A stretch of DNA of 20,475 bases, taken from the NCBI GenBank assembly GCA_944388635.1, contig CALXJN010000129.1, forward strand, positions 1-20,475, written 5' to 3'. This document shows positions 14,720-20,475 of this stretch, in pieces (the first letter of the stretch is position 1; each line of letters starts with the position of its first letter). The DNA is from an uncultured Clostridia bacterium. Its GTDB lineage: Bacteria > Bacillota > Clostridia > TANB77 > CAG-508. The notes beneath the pieces were generated by a model, which worked only from the letters and a program-made list of their open reading frames with translations, was not told the origin of the DNA and made no database searches. Position numbers and translations under genes: made by a program.

Positions 14720-14848
14720 TAAATTTTGAAGAGAATTAGTATATTGCTAGGCGTTTCAAATCAAAAAAGCGGAGGCGTACTTTTTGTACGCTGAGCATTT
14801 TTTGTATTTAAAACAACGACGCAAGATGCTGATTATCTTCGAAATTTA
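14720..14848 (-). repeat. Intercistronic palindromic element, copy B (secY-adk)
   Basis: A 129-bp copy. The outer helix TAAATTTTGAAGA/TCTTCGAAATTTA is 13 bp with one wobble and ends on the secY stop codon (14846-14848). The 46-base left core is identical to copy A; the apex is GGCGTAC-TTTTT-GTACGCT, with an extra G-C pair. The invariant loop is TAGGC (14748-14752)/AACGAC (14815-14820). One C-A mismatch breaks the 9-bp helix that is perfect in copy A. Confidence 0.88.
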
Positions 14849-16165
14849 TTCTAAAAAGCCCTTATAATGCCTCATAACCATCTGTGATTCTAACTGTTGT
14901 ACCATTTCAAGTGCAACACCTACTACGATTAATATTGATGTACCACCAAATGTGATATCTATACTTGTAAATCTAAGTAGCATTGGAAGAATTGCAATTA
15001 TTGCTAAATATACTCCTCCAAACCATGTTATTTTAGATATTATTGATGTTAAATATTCTGTTGTAGGTTTTCCTGCTCTTATTCCTGGGATAAATCCACC
15101 ATTTTTCTTAATGATGTTTGATACTTCTGCTGGATTGAATGTTGCAAAAGTATAGAAAAATGTGAATGCAACTATTAATACTAAGTATACTATTGCATTT
15201 ACTATTGAATATCCTACTGGAACTGCAGATGATGATGTTGCAATTGAAAATTTATATATTGTTGCCCAAAATCCAGTTTCTGCTGCAATGTTTGTATTAA
15301 ACATTGATATTATCATTGCTGGGAATGTTAAAAATGATGATGCGAATATTATTGGCATTACTCCTGCCATTGCGAGTTTTAATGGTATGTGAGTATTTTG
15401 TCCGCCATACATTTTTCTTCCAACAACTTTTTTAGCATATTGAACTGGCACTCTTCTTTCTGCTTGTTGTACAAATACAACTGCTGCAACAAGAATTATT
15501 GCCCCTATTATAATTCCTAAAGCTGTAATTAATCCTGTTGTAGAAAATCCTACTTGTGTAAATACTAGGTTCCAAACTGTAATAATTCCACTTGGAAGTC
15601 CTGATAGGATACCTACGAAAATTATTACTGATATTCCGTTTCCTATACCTTTATTTGTAATTTGGTCTCCAAGCCACATAAGTAATGATGTTCCTGCAAC
15701 CAATGATATTACAACTAATGCACCTGTCATAAATGAACCGTCTACGAATATTCCTGCGCTTCTATATGATAGATATATACCTAAACTTTCAATTAATGCT
15801 AATACTACTGTTAGCATTTTTGTGTATTTATTTAATTTATCTCTTCCTGCCTCTCCTTCTTCTTTAGCAAGTCTTTCAAGTGCAGGAATTACCATTGCTA
15901 ATAATTGTATAACAATTGATGCTGTAATATATGGGCTTATACTCATTGCAAATAATGAGAATCTTGAGAATGCTCCTCCTGAGATTAGGTCTATTAGACC
16001 TGTTAACCCATTCCCAGCTCCTAATGCTTCTGCAAGTGCTAAGCTATTTACTCCTGGTACTGTTATATAACAGCCTAATCTAAATATAACAATTAATAGC
16101 ATTGTATATAATAATTTTTTTCTAACGTCTGGAGTCTTTATAGCGTTTTTTATTGTTTGAAACAA
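14846..16165 (-). CDS. secY: Protein translocase channel SecY
   Basis: SecY forms the membrane channel for protein export with SecE and SecG. The 439-residue protein has ten hydrophobic helices and family signatures such as TVPGVN near the start, the IGNGISVIIFVGI helix, VVGRKMYGGQNTHIPLK and NPAEVSNIIKKNGGFIPGIRAGKPT. The start is a TTG at 16163-16165, directly after the rplO stop; the next Met (codon 22) lies inside helix 1 and is too late. The ribosome binding site GAGGTGG lies within the last codons of rplO, so translation is probably coupled. Repeat copy B begins at its stop codon. Confidence 0.96.
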   Translation of the reverse strand: MFQTIKNAIKTPDVRKKLLYTMLLIVIFRLGCYITVPGVNSLALAEALGAGNGLTGLIDLISGGAFSRFSLFAMSISPYITASIVIQLLAMVIPALERLAKEEGEAGRDKLNKYTKMLTVVLALIESLGIYLSYRSAGIFVDGSFMTGALVVISLVAGTSLLMWLGDQITNKGIGNGISVIIFVGILSGLPSGIITVWNLVFTQVGFSTTGLITALGIIIGAIILVAAVVFVQQAERRVPVQYAKKVVGRKMYGGQNTHIPLKLAMAGVMPIIFASSFLTFPAMIISMFNTNIAAETGFWATIYKFSIATSSSAVPVGYSIVNAIVYLVLIVAFTFFYTFATFNPAEVSNIIKKNGGFIPGIRAGKPTTEYLTSIISKITWFGGVYLAIIAILPMLLRFTSIDITFGGTSILIVVGVALEMVQQLESQMVMRHYKGFLE

Positions 16166-16600
16166 TTAAACCACCTCAATCTTTCCTCCGGCAGCTTCGA
16201 TTTTTTCTTTAGCTGTTTTTGTAAATCTCTTAGCTTTAACTTCTAATTTCTTATCTAAACTACCTGTTCCTAATATTACTATTCCATCATTTATTTTACT
16301 TATTATTCCGTCTTCCATTAAGCTTTCTGCTGTAACTTTGTCTGTTTTAGATTTGTTAAGCATTGTTAATGTAACTTCTACATATTTTTTTGCATGAATA
16401 TTAGTAAATCCTCTTTTTGGTAATCTTCTATATAATGGAGTTTGACCACCTTCGAATCCACGTCTTACTCCTCCACCTGATCTAGCTTTTTGTCCTTTAT
16501 GTCCTCTACCAGATGTTTTTCCAAGTCCTGAACCAACACCACGTCCAACTCTTGTTCTTGTTTTCTTTTCTACTGCTGGTTTTAATTCACCTAATTTCAT
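16166..16600 (-). CDS. rplO: Large-subunit ribosomal protein uL15
   Basis: L15 is a late 50S assembly protein. I choose the ATG at 16600 (MKLGELKPAVEKKTRTRVGRG, 144 residues), because the longer GTG start at 16609 overlaps the GGAG ribosome binding site. The Gly/Arg-rich N-terminal arm (GSGLGKTSGRGHKGQKARSG) and the C-terminal domain are normal. The gene immediately before it is rpsE; rpmD, normally between them, is absent. Its last codons contain the secY ribosome binding site. Confidence 0.95.
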   Translation of the reverse strand: MKLGELKPAVEKKTRTRVGRGVGSGLGKTSGRGHKGQKARSGGGVRRGFEGGQTPLYRRLPKRGFTNIHAKKYVEVTLTMLNKSKTDKVTAESLMEDGIISKINDGIVILGTGSLDKKLEVKAKRFTKTAKEKIEAAGGKIEVV

Positions 16601-16627
16601 TTTTTTCACTCCTTTCTAGACTAAAAA

Positions 16628-17119
16628 TTATAATATATCTTCTACTTTTTTACCTCTTTTTTTAGCTGCTTGTTCAACTGTCATCATATTTGTTAAAGCA
16701 TTTATTGTTGCATAAACTACGTTTCTAGGATTGTTTGTTCCTATAACTTTTGTTCTTATATCTTTATAACCTGCAAGTTCTAGTACTGGTCTTACGCTAC
16801 CTCCTGCGATAACTCCTGTACCTTTTGCTGCTGGTTTTAACATAACTTTTGCACTTCCTGCTACTCCAACAAATTCATGTGGTATTGTTGTTTCAACTAC
16901 TGGAACTTCTACTAAATTTTTCTTAGCATCTTGAATTGCTTTTTTTATAGCGTCTGGAACTTCTGCTGCTTTTCCGTTTCCTACACCAATATGTCCATTT
17001 TCGTCTCCTACAACAACTACTGCACTAAATCTAAAAGTTCTACCACCTTTAACAACTTTTGCAACTCTGCTAATGGCAACTACTTTTTCTTTTAATTCTA
17101 GTGTATTATTTTCTTCCAT
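16628..17119 (-). CDS. rpsE: Small-subunit ribosomal protein uS5
   Basis: S5 supports decoding accuracy and mRNA unwinding at the 30S entry channel. The 163-residue product has the S5 double-stranded RNA-binding-like domain (VVAISRVAKVVKGGRTFRFSA, GVGNGKAAEVPDAIKKA) and the C-terminal domain (GTGVIAGGSVRPVLELAG, GTNNPRNVVYATINAL). The ribosome binding site is AAGGAGG, about 12 nt from the ATG. Only 27 nt separate it from the rplO start. Confidence 0.97.
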   Translation of the reverse strand: MEENNTLELKEKVVAISRVAKVVKGGRTFRFSAVVVVGDENGHIGVGNGKAAEVPDAIKKAIQDAKKNLVEVPVVETTIPHEFVGVAGSAKVMLKPAAKGTGVIAGGSVRPVLELAGYKDIRTKVIGTNNPRNVVYATINALTNMMTVEQAAKKRGKKVEDIL

Positions 17120-17158
17120 TTTACGAGTTTTCCTCCTTAACTTAAATTTATTTTAGAC

Positions 17159-17518
17159 TTAAAATTCTAGTCCACCTTCACGTGCTGCTTCAGCAAGTTC
17201 TTTTACAACACCATGATATATATATCCACCTCTATCAAATACTACTGTTTTGATATTTCTTTCTAATGCTCTTTTTGCAATTAATGCTCCAACTTCTTTT
17301 GCAGCTTCTTTATTACTATGTTTTGTTTTTACTTCTTTATCCATTGTAGAAGCTTGAGCTAGAGTTTTTCCTGCTACGTCATCAATTATTTGTACATAAA
17401 GATTTGTATTGCTTCTATATACGCATAATCTTGGTCTTTCTGCTGTTCCAGAAATCTTTGTACGTACACGAATATGTCTTCTTTCTCTTTCCATCTTTCT
17501 ATTTGTCTTAGATACCAT
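17159..17518 (-). CDS. rplR: Large-subunit ribosomal protein uL18
   Basis: L18 binds 5S rRNA together with L5 and joins it to the 50S subunit. The 119-residue product shows the family pattern: a basic start (RHIRVRTKISGTAERPRLCVYRS), the central NLYVQIIDD and the end FDRGGYIYHGVVKELAEAAREGGLEF. The ribosome binding site is AAGGAG. Repeat copy C fills most of the 171-nt spacer from rplF. Confidence 0.97.
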   Translation of the reverse strand: MVSKTNRKMERERRHIRVRTKISGTAERPRLCVYRSNTNLYVQIIDDVAGKTLAQASTMDKEVKTKHSNKEAAKEVGALIAKRALERNIKTVVFDRGGYIYHGVVKELAEAAREGGLEF

Positions 17519-17566
17519 TTTTACAACTCCTTCCTTATAATAAATTAAATAATCTTTATTATCTCT

Positions 17567-17692
17567 TAAATCAAATCAAAAACGAGCAGTAGTAGGCATT
17601 TAAAATCAAAAAAGCGGAGGCGTGCTTTCTCTCGCCAGAGCATTTTTTGTATTTTAAATAACGACCTAATGCGAAGTTTTTCATTTGATTTA
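17567..17692 (-). repeat. Intercistronic palindromic element, copy C (rplF-rplR)
   Basis: A 126-bp copy. The outer helix TAAATCAAAT/ATTTGATTTA ends exactly on the rplF stop (17690-17692), followed inward by AAAAAC/GTTTTT, a GA/GA mismatch, the invariant loop TAGGC/AACGAC and ATTTAAAAT/ATTTTAAAT. The core matches copy E almost throughout, but the apex has decayed: CGTGC no longer faces GCACG, and GGCG/CGCC may pair instead. Confidence 0.85.
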
Positions 17693-18229
17693 TTTCTTAC
17701 CTGTCTTACCCTCTTTACGTCTAATAACCTCATCCACATATTTAATACCTTTACCACGATATACTTCTGGTAATCTCTTTGTTCTAATTTCAGCTGCTGT
17801 TTGACCAACTAATTCTTTGTCAATTCCTTTAACTATTATTGAGTTTGGATTTGGTACATCGAATGAAATTCCTGCTGGTGCTTTATATATTACAGGGTGT
17901 GAATATCCAAGTGTAAGATTTAAGTCATTACCTTGTTTTTGAACTCTGTAACCAACACCATTTATTTCTAATTCTTTCTTAAATTCTTCTTTTACACCTA
18001 TTACCATATTGTTTATTAATGTTCTTGTTAAACCATGTAAACTTTTCATGTTTGTCTCGTCATTAGGTCTTTTAACTATAACTTTACCATTTTCAACTGA
18101 AACTGTTAAATGTTCATTTACGTCTTTTTCTAATGTTCCTTTTGGTCCTTTAACTGTAACATGATTTCCTTGTACATTAACTTCAACACCTTCTGGTATT
18201 GTAATAGGACTATTTCCTATTCTTGACAT
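17690..18229 (-). CDS. rplF: Large-subunit ribosomal protein uL6
   Basis: L6 binds near the sarcin-ricin loop and the factor site of the 50S subunit. The 179-residue product contains the two related domains of the family: MSRIGNSPITIPEGVEV at the start, GYRVQKQGNDLNLTLGYSHPV in the middle, and PEVYRGKGIKYVDEVIRRKEGKTGKK at the end. The ribosome binding site is AGAGGTG. It follows rpsH by 28 nt. Repeat copy C starts at its stop codon. Confidence 0.97.
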   Translation of the reverse strand: MSRIGNSPITIPEGVEVNVQGNHVTVKGPKGTLEKDVNEHLTVSVENGKVIVKRPNDETNMKSLHGLTRTLINNMVIGVKEEFKKELEINGVGYRVQKQGNDLNLTLGYSHPVIYKAPAGISFDVPNPNSIIVKGIDKELVGQTAAEIRTKRLPEVYRGKGIKYVDEVIRRKEGKTGKK

Positions 18230-18257
18230 TTTATATTCACCTCTTAACTTTCTTTTA

Positions 18258-18656
18258 TTACCAAATGTAAGCTAGTACTTCTCCTCCTAAGCCTTCTTTT
18301 CTAGCTTCTTTATCTGTCATAATTCCTTTTGATGTAGATACTATTGCAATCCCTAAACCATTTAATACCTTAGGTAATTCTTCTTTTGAAGCATATACTC
18401 TAAGTCCTGGTTTACTTATTCTTTTTATTCCGTCTATAACTTTATTTCCCTTTTCGTCGTACTTTAAAGCTATTCTAATTGTTCCTTGAACATCATTTGA
18501 TATTTCTTCAAATGATTTTATATATCCTTCTTTAAATAATATATCAGCTATAGCAAGTTTCATTTTTGAAGCAGGTACATCAACTGTTTTATGTTTGCTG
18601 CTATTAGCATTTCTTATTCTTGTTAACATATCAGCTATTGGATCTGTTGTATTCAT
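18258..18656 (-). CDS. rpsH: Small-subunit ribosomal protein uS8
   Basis: S8 binds the central domain of 16S rRNA and in E. coli represses the spc operon at rplE. The 132-residue product has the normal start (MNTTDPIADMLTRIRNANS) and end (SKGIMTDKEARKEGLGGEVLAYIW). The ribosome binding site is AAGGAGGA. A 16-bp perfect palindrome (ACTAGATATATCTAGT, 18673-18688) lies just upstream of it, and copy D is farther upstream. I did not find an obvious S8 operator mimic. Confidence 0.97.
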   Translation of the reverse strand: MNTTDPIADMLTRIRNANSSKHKTVDVPASKMKLAIADILFKEGYIKSFEEISNDVQGTIRIALKYDEKGNKVIDGIKRISKPGLRVYASKEELPKVLNGLGIAIVSTSKGIMTDKEARKEGLGGEVLAYIW

Positions 18657-18732
18657 TTTTTCCTCCTTCCGTACTAGATATATCTAGTTTCTTTTATCAT
18701 TTATCTAATTCTATTAATTTCAGATTTAATTT

Positions 18733-18859
18733 TAAATTCAATTTAAAATTAGTAAGATGCTAGGCGAACAAATAAAATTTTTTGAGATAGTACTTTTGTA
18801 CATCGAAAAAAATTTTATGTAGTTCAACGACGCAGATTGCTGATTTTTAATTGAATTTA
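18733..18859 (-). repeat. Intercistronic palindromic element, copy D (rpsN-rpsH), divergent
   Basis: A 127-bp copy. The outer helix TAAATTCAATT/AATTGAATTTA (11 bp) ends at the base directly after the rpsN stop. The invariant loop TAGGC (18761-18765)/AACGAC (18826-18831) is kept, but the next helix is only GAAC/GTTC, the A6/T6 helix is replaced by AAAATTTTTT/AAAAAATTTT and the apex is GTAC-TTTT-GTAC. The fold is kept although most of the sequence has changed. Confidence 0.8.
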
Positions 18860-19045
18860 TTACCAAGATGCTTTTTTAACTCCAGGAATCTCTCCTTTAT
18901 GAGCTAATTCTCTAAAGCATACACGGCAAATTCCATATTTTCTAATGTAAGCATGTGGTCTACCACATAATTTGCATCTATTATATTCTCTTGTTTTATA
19001 TTTTTGTGGTTTTTGTTGCTTAGCAATCATTGATTTTTTTGCCAT
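18860..19045 (-). CDS. rpsN: Small-subunit ribosomal protein uS14, zinc type
   Basis: S14 is in the 30S head. The 61-residue form has four zinc cysteines in RCKLCGRPHAYIRKYGICRVCFRELA, the standard short C+ type (also called rpsZ). The ribosome binding site is AAGGAG. It lies between rplE and rpsH, as usual, and is flanked on both sides by palindromic copies: E upstream and D at its stop codon. Confidence 0.97.
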   Translation of the reverse strand: MAKKSMIAKQQKPQKYKTREYNRCKLCGRPHAYIRKYGICRVCFRELAHKGEIPGVKKASW

Positions 19046-19104
19046 ATTTTTTATTTTTCTCCTTCCTCAAAATTTAATTTTTTAAACTTTGTTTCAGTTT
19101 CACA

Positions 19105-19230
19105 AAGAATTAATCAAAAACGAGCAGTAGTAGGCATTTAAAATCAAAAAAGCGGAAGCGTACTTAAAGTACGTTGAGCATTTTTTGCATTTTAAATAAC
19201 GACCTAATGCGAAGTTTTTCATTAATTCTT
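19105..19230 (-). repeat. Intercistronic palindromic element, copy E (rplE-rpsN)
   Basis: A 126-bp copy. The outer helix AAGAATTAAT/ATTAATTCTT covers the last two codons (Lys, Asn) and stop of rplE. Inward come AAAAAC/GTTTTT, a GA/GA mismatch, the loop TAGGC (19131-19135)/AACGAC (19198-19203), ATTTAAAAT/ATTTTAAAT, A6/T6 and a perfect CGTAC-TTAAA-GTACG apex. The core is shared with copy C, the outer arm is not. Confidence 0.88.
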
Positions 19231-19761
19231 AAAAGGCATACCTAAAAGAGCAAGCAATTCTCTAGCCTCTTCATCAGACTTAGCTGTTGTTACGAAAATT
19301 ATGTCCATTCCTCTTAATTTATCAATTTTGTCGTATTCTATTTCTGGGAATATTAATTGTTCTTTAATACCCATAGAATAATTTCCTTTTCCGTCAAAAG
19401 ATGTTGTAGAAACTCCTCTAAAGTCTCTAACTCTTGGTAATGCAACATTGAATAATTTATATGCAAATTCATACATTCTATCTTTTCTTAATGTAACTTT
19501 GCATCCAACGTTTGCTCCCTCTCTTAATTTAAATGCAGCTATTGATTTTCTAGCCTTTGTTATAATTGGTTTTTGACCTGTTATAATGCTTAAATCATTT
19601 ATTGCATTATCTAATGCTTTTGGGTTTTCTCTTGTATCTCCTAACCCTATATTTATAACTATTTTTTCAAGTTTTGGAACTTGCATAATAGATTTATAGT
19701 TAAATTTTTTCATTAATGCTGGAACTACTTCTTTTTCATATTGTTCTCTTAATTTTTCCAT
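19222..19761 (-). CDS. rplE: Large-subunit ribosomal protein uL5
   Basis: L5 binds 5S rRNA and contacts P-site tRNA. The 179-residue product has the expected segments: VPKLEKIVINIGLGD, TGQKPIITKARKSIAAFKLREG, RDFRGVSTTSFDGKGNYSMGIKEQLIFPEI and the end EEARELLALLGMPFKN. The ribosome binding site is AAGGAGG. It follows rplX by 26 nt. The last two codons and the stop are part of the outer helix of copy E, so its 3' end carries a structural as well as a coding constraint. Confidence 0.97.
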   Translation of the reverse strand: MEKLREQYEKEVVPALMKKFNYKSIMQVPKLEKIVINIGLGDTRENPKALDNAINDLSIITGQKPIITKARKSIAAFKLREGANVGCKVTLRKDRMYEFAYKLFNVALPRVRDFRGVSTTSFDGKGNYSMGIKEQLIFPEIEYDKIDKLRGMDIIFVTTAKSDEEARELLALLGMPFKN

Positions 19762-19787
19762 AAGGTTTCAATATCCTCCTTTCTCAA

Positions 19788-20096
19788 TTATTTTAATTTA
19801 TTTCCGCATCTTTTACAAACACGTACTTTTTCATCTTTTTCCATAACATAACCTAATCTTGCAGGCTTATTGCATTTTGGACATACCACATTAACTTTGC
19901 TACTATGTATAGCACATTCTACTGGTATAATTCCACCTTCTTCGCCTTGTTTTCTAGGTTTAATATGTCTTTTTCTGATATTTACACCTTTAACAATTAT
20001 TTTTTCAGTCTTAGGGATAACTTCTAAAACTTCTCCCTTTTTACCTTTATCATTTCCAGATAAAACGCAAACTGTATCTCCTTTTTTAATCTTCAT
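19788..20096 (-). CDS. rplX: Large-subunit ribosomal protein uL24 with zinc ribbon
   Basis: L24 is a primary 23S-binding assembly starter. The 102-residue product has a KOW domain (MKIKKGDTVCVLSGNDKGKKG) and a C-terminal zinc ribbon with C72, C75, C94 and C97, common in Firmicutes. The ribosome binding site is GAGGTGA. It follows rplN by 227 nt, most of which is repeat copy F and an A/T-rich leader. Confidence 0.97.
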   Translation of the reverse strand: MKIKKGDTVCVLSGNDKGKKGEVLEVIPKTEKIIVKGVNIRKRHIKPRKQGEEGGIIPVECAIHSSKVNVVCPKCNKPARLGYVMEKDEKVRVCKRCGNKLK

Positions 20097-20152
20097 ATTC
20101 TCACCTCTTCTTTTTGACTAAAGATTTGATTTCTATTTTAAATTATTTTACT

Positions 20153-20212
20153 TTTCAAATTTTACTAAAACGAAGCAAAAGTGCTCTTTTATTTATCTGC
20201 TAATTTTGAAAA
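20153..20212 (-). repeat. Alternative inverted repeat beside copy F
   Basis: CTTTTCAAATTTTA (20153-20166) is complementary to the left arm of copy F (TAATTTTGAAAAG, 20201-20213). In the mRNA this downstream segment could compete with the rplN stop-codon arm for the same strand, giving two exclusive folds ahead of rplX. Confidence 0.4.
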
Positions 20213-20326
20213 GAAACGAGTAATGCTAGGCATTTCAAATTAAAAAAGCGGAGGCGTGCTTTCTGCACGTTGAGCATTTTTTATATTTGAAATAACGACG
20301 CAGGACGACGTTTATTTTCAAAATTA
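20201..20326 (-). repeat. Intercistronic palindromic element, copy F (rplN-rplX)
   Basis: A 126-bp copy. The outer helix TAATTTTGAAAA/TTTTCAAAATTA (12 bp) ends exactly on the rplN stop (20324-20326). Inward come AAACG/CGTTT, a purine-rich mismatch patch, TGC/GCA, the loop TAGGC (20227-20231)/AACGAC (20294-20299), ATTTCAAAT/ATTTGAAAT, A6/T6 and a CGTGC-TTTCT-GCACG apex, which covaries with CGTAC/GTACG in copies A, B and E. Confidence 0.88.
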
Positions 20327-20475
20327 AAGAACTTCTGGAGCTAAAGATAGAATCTTCATATACTCCTTCTCTCTAAGCTCTCTTGCTACTGGACCAAATA
20401 TACGAGTTCCTTTTGGTGTTCCGTCTTCACGGATTATTACTGCTGCATTTTCATCAAATTTGATATATGAGCCGT
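20324..20475 (-). CDS. rplN: Large-subunit ribosomal protein uL14, C-terminal part
   Basis: The last 50 codons of L14 are present; the gene continues past the window edge. The sequence (SYIKFDENAAVIIREDGTPKG, then TRIFGPVARELREKEYMKILSLAPEVL) is the classic L14 C-terminus. L14 lies at the 30S-50S interface. It precedes rplX, as in the spc operon, and repeat copy F begins on its stop codon. Confidence 0.96.
   Translation of the reverse strand, partial: GSYIKFDENAAVIIREDGTPKGTRIFGPVARELREKEYMKILSLAPEVL

Noticed and set aside
14762..14804. Kink-turn in the GGAG/TGA internal loop
   Set aside because: G-A pairs are possible, but the bulge is one nucleotide, not the three expected, so the consensus is not met.
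17566..17808. Minus-strand 80-codon ORF over the rplF end and copy C
   Set aside because: It is an out-of-frame overlap with rplF that arises from the repeat; it is not conserved in copy E.
10004..20326. CRISPR array or tandem repeat reading of the repeated sequences
   Set aside because: Copies are kilobases apart, palindromic and intercistronic; there is no short regular spacing and no cas gene.

Overview
The window looks like a low-GC Clostridia-type Firmicute chromosome. The reasons are the spc/alpha ribosomal-protein order, the zinc-ribbon forms of S14, L36, S4 and L24, a Cys4 adenylate kinase, strong AGGAGG ribosome binding sites, and a 'GITLIAL' prepilin-like surface protein of the kind common in gut Clostridia. 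Two lineage traits stand out: no rpmD (L30) between rpsE and rplO, and an enlarged L17. I cannot name the genus.

Right half (about 9.37-20.48 kb, all minus strand): one long operon read from right to left, rplN (partial)-rplX-rplE-rpsN-rpsH-rplF-rplR-rpsE-rplO-secY-adk-map-infA-rpmJ-rpsM-rpsK-rpsD-rpoA-rplQ, closed by an intrinsic terminator. It makes ribosomal proteins, the SecY translocon channel, adenylate kinase, methionine aminopeptidase, IF-1 and the RNA polymerase alpha subunit.

The most unusual content is in the spacers of this operon. Six copies of a 126-129 bp imperfect palindrome lie after rplN, rplE, rpsN, rplF, secY and rpoA, all in the same orientation relative to transcription. 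Each has the same core: a terminator-like apical hairpin, covarying helices and an invariant TAGGC/AACGAC internal loop. Each is closed by an outer helix whose sequence is specific to its locus and which starts at, just inside or directly after the stop codon of the preceding gene. I do not recognise this family. A truncated half-copy and two unrelated intercistronic stems (rpsD-rpoA, rpmJ-rpsM) add to the picture.

Middle (7.55-9.17 kb): an intact IS1202-like insertion sequence of 1623 bp, with 27-bp perfect terminal inverted repeats and a 27-bp direct target duplication. It has three transposase-site-like repeats at each end in mirrored spacing, and a 12-bp hairpin over its ribosome binding site that should silence only read-through transcripts. 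It sits between the rplQ terminator and the promoter of the next minus-strand unit.

Left half (minus strand unless noted): a 48-residue membrane peptide and the diadenylate cyclase cdaA, then a large SWIM/SNF2 helicase, then an HtrA-type membrane serine protease. A bidirectional terminator separates htrA from a plus-strand XRE regulator. The regulator is divergent from a partial prepilin-like, Ig-repeat surface protein gene at the window edge. The shared xre/prepilin promoter region has two operator-like repeats, and the surface-protein mRNA would have a long, strongly structured leader.
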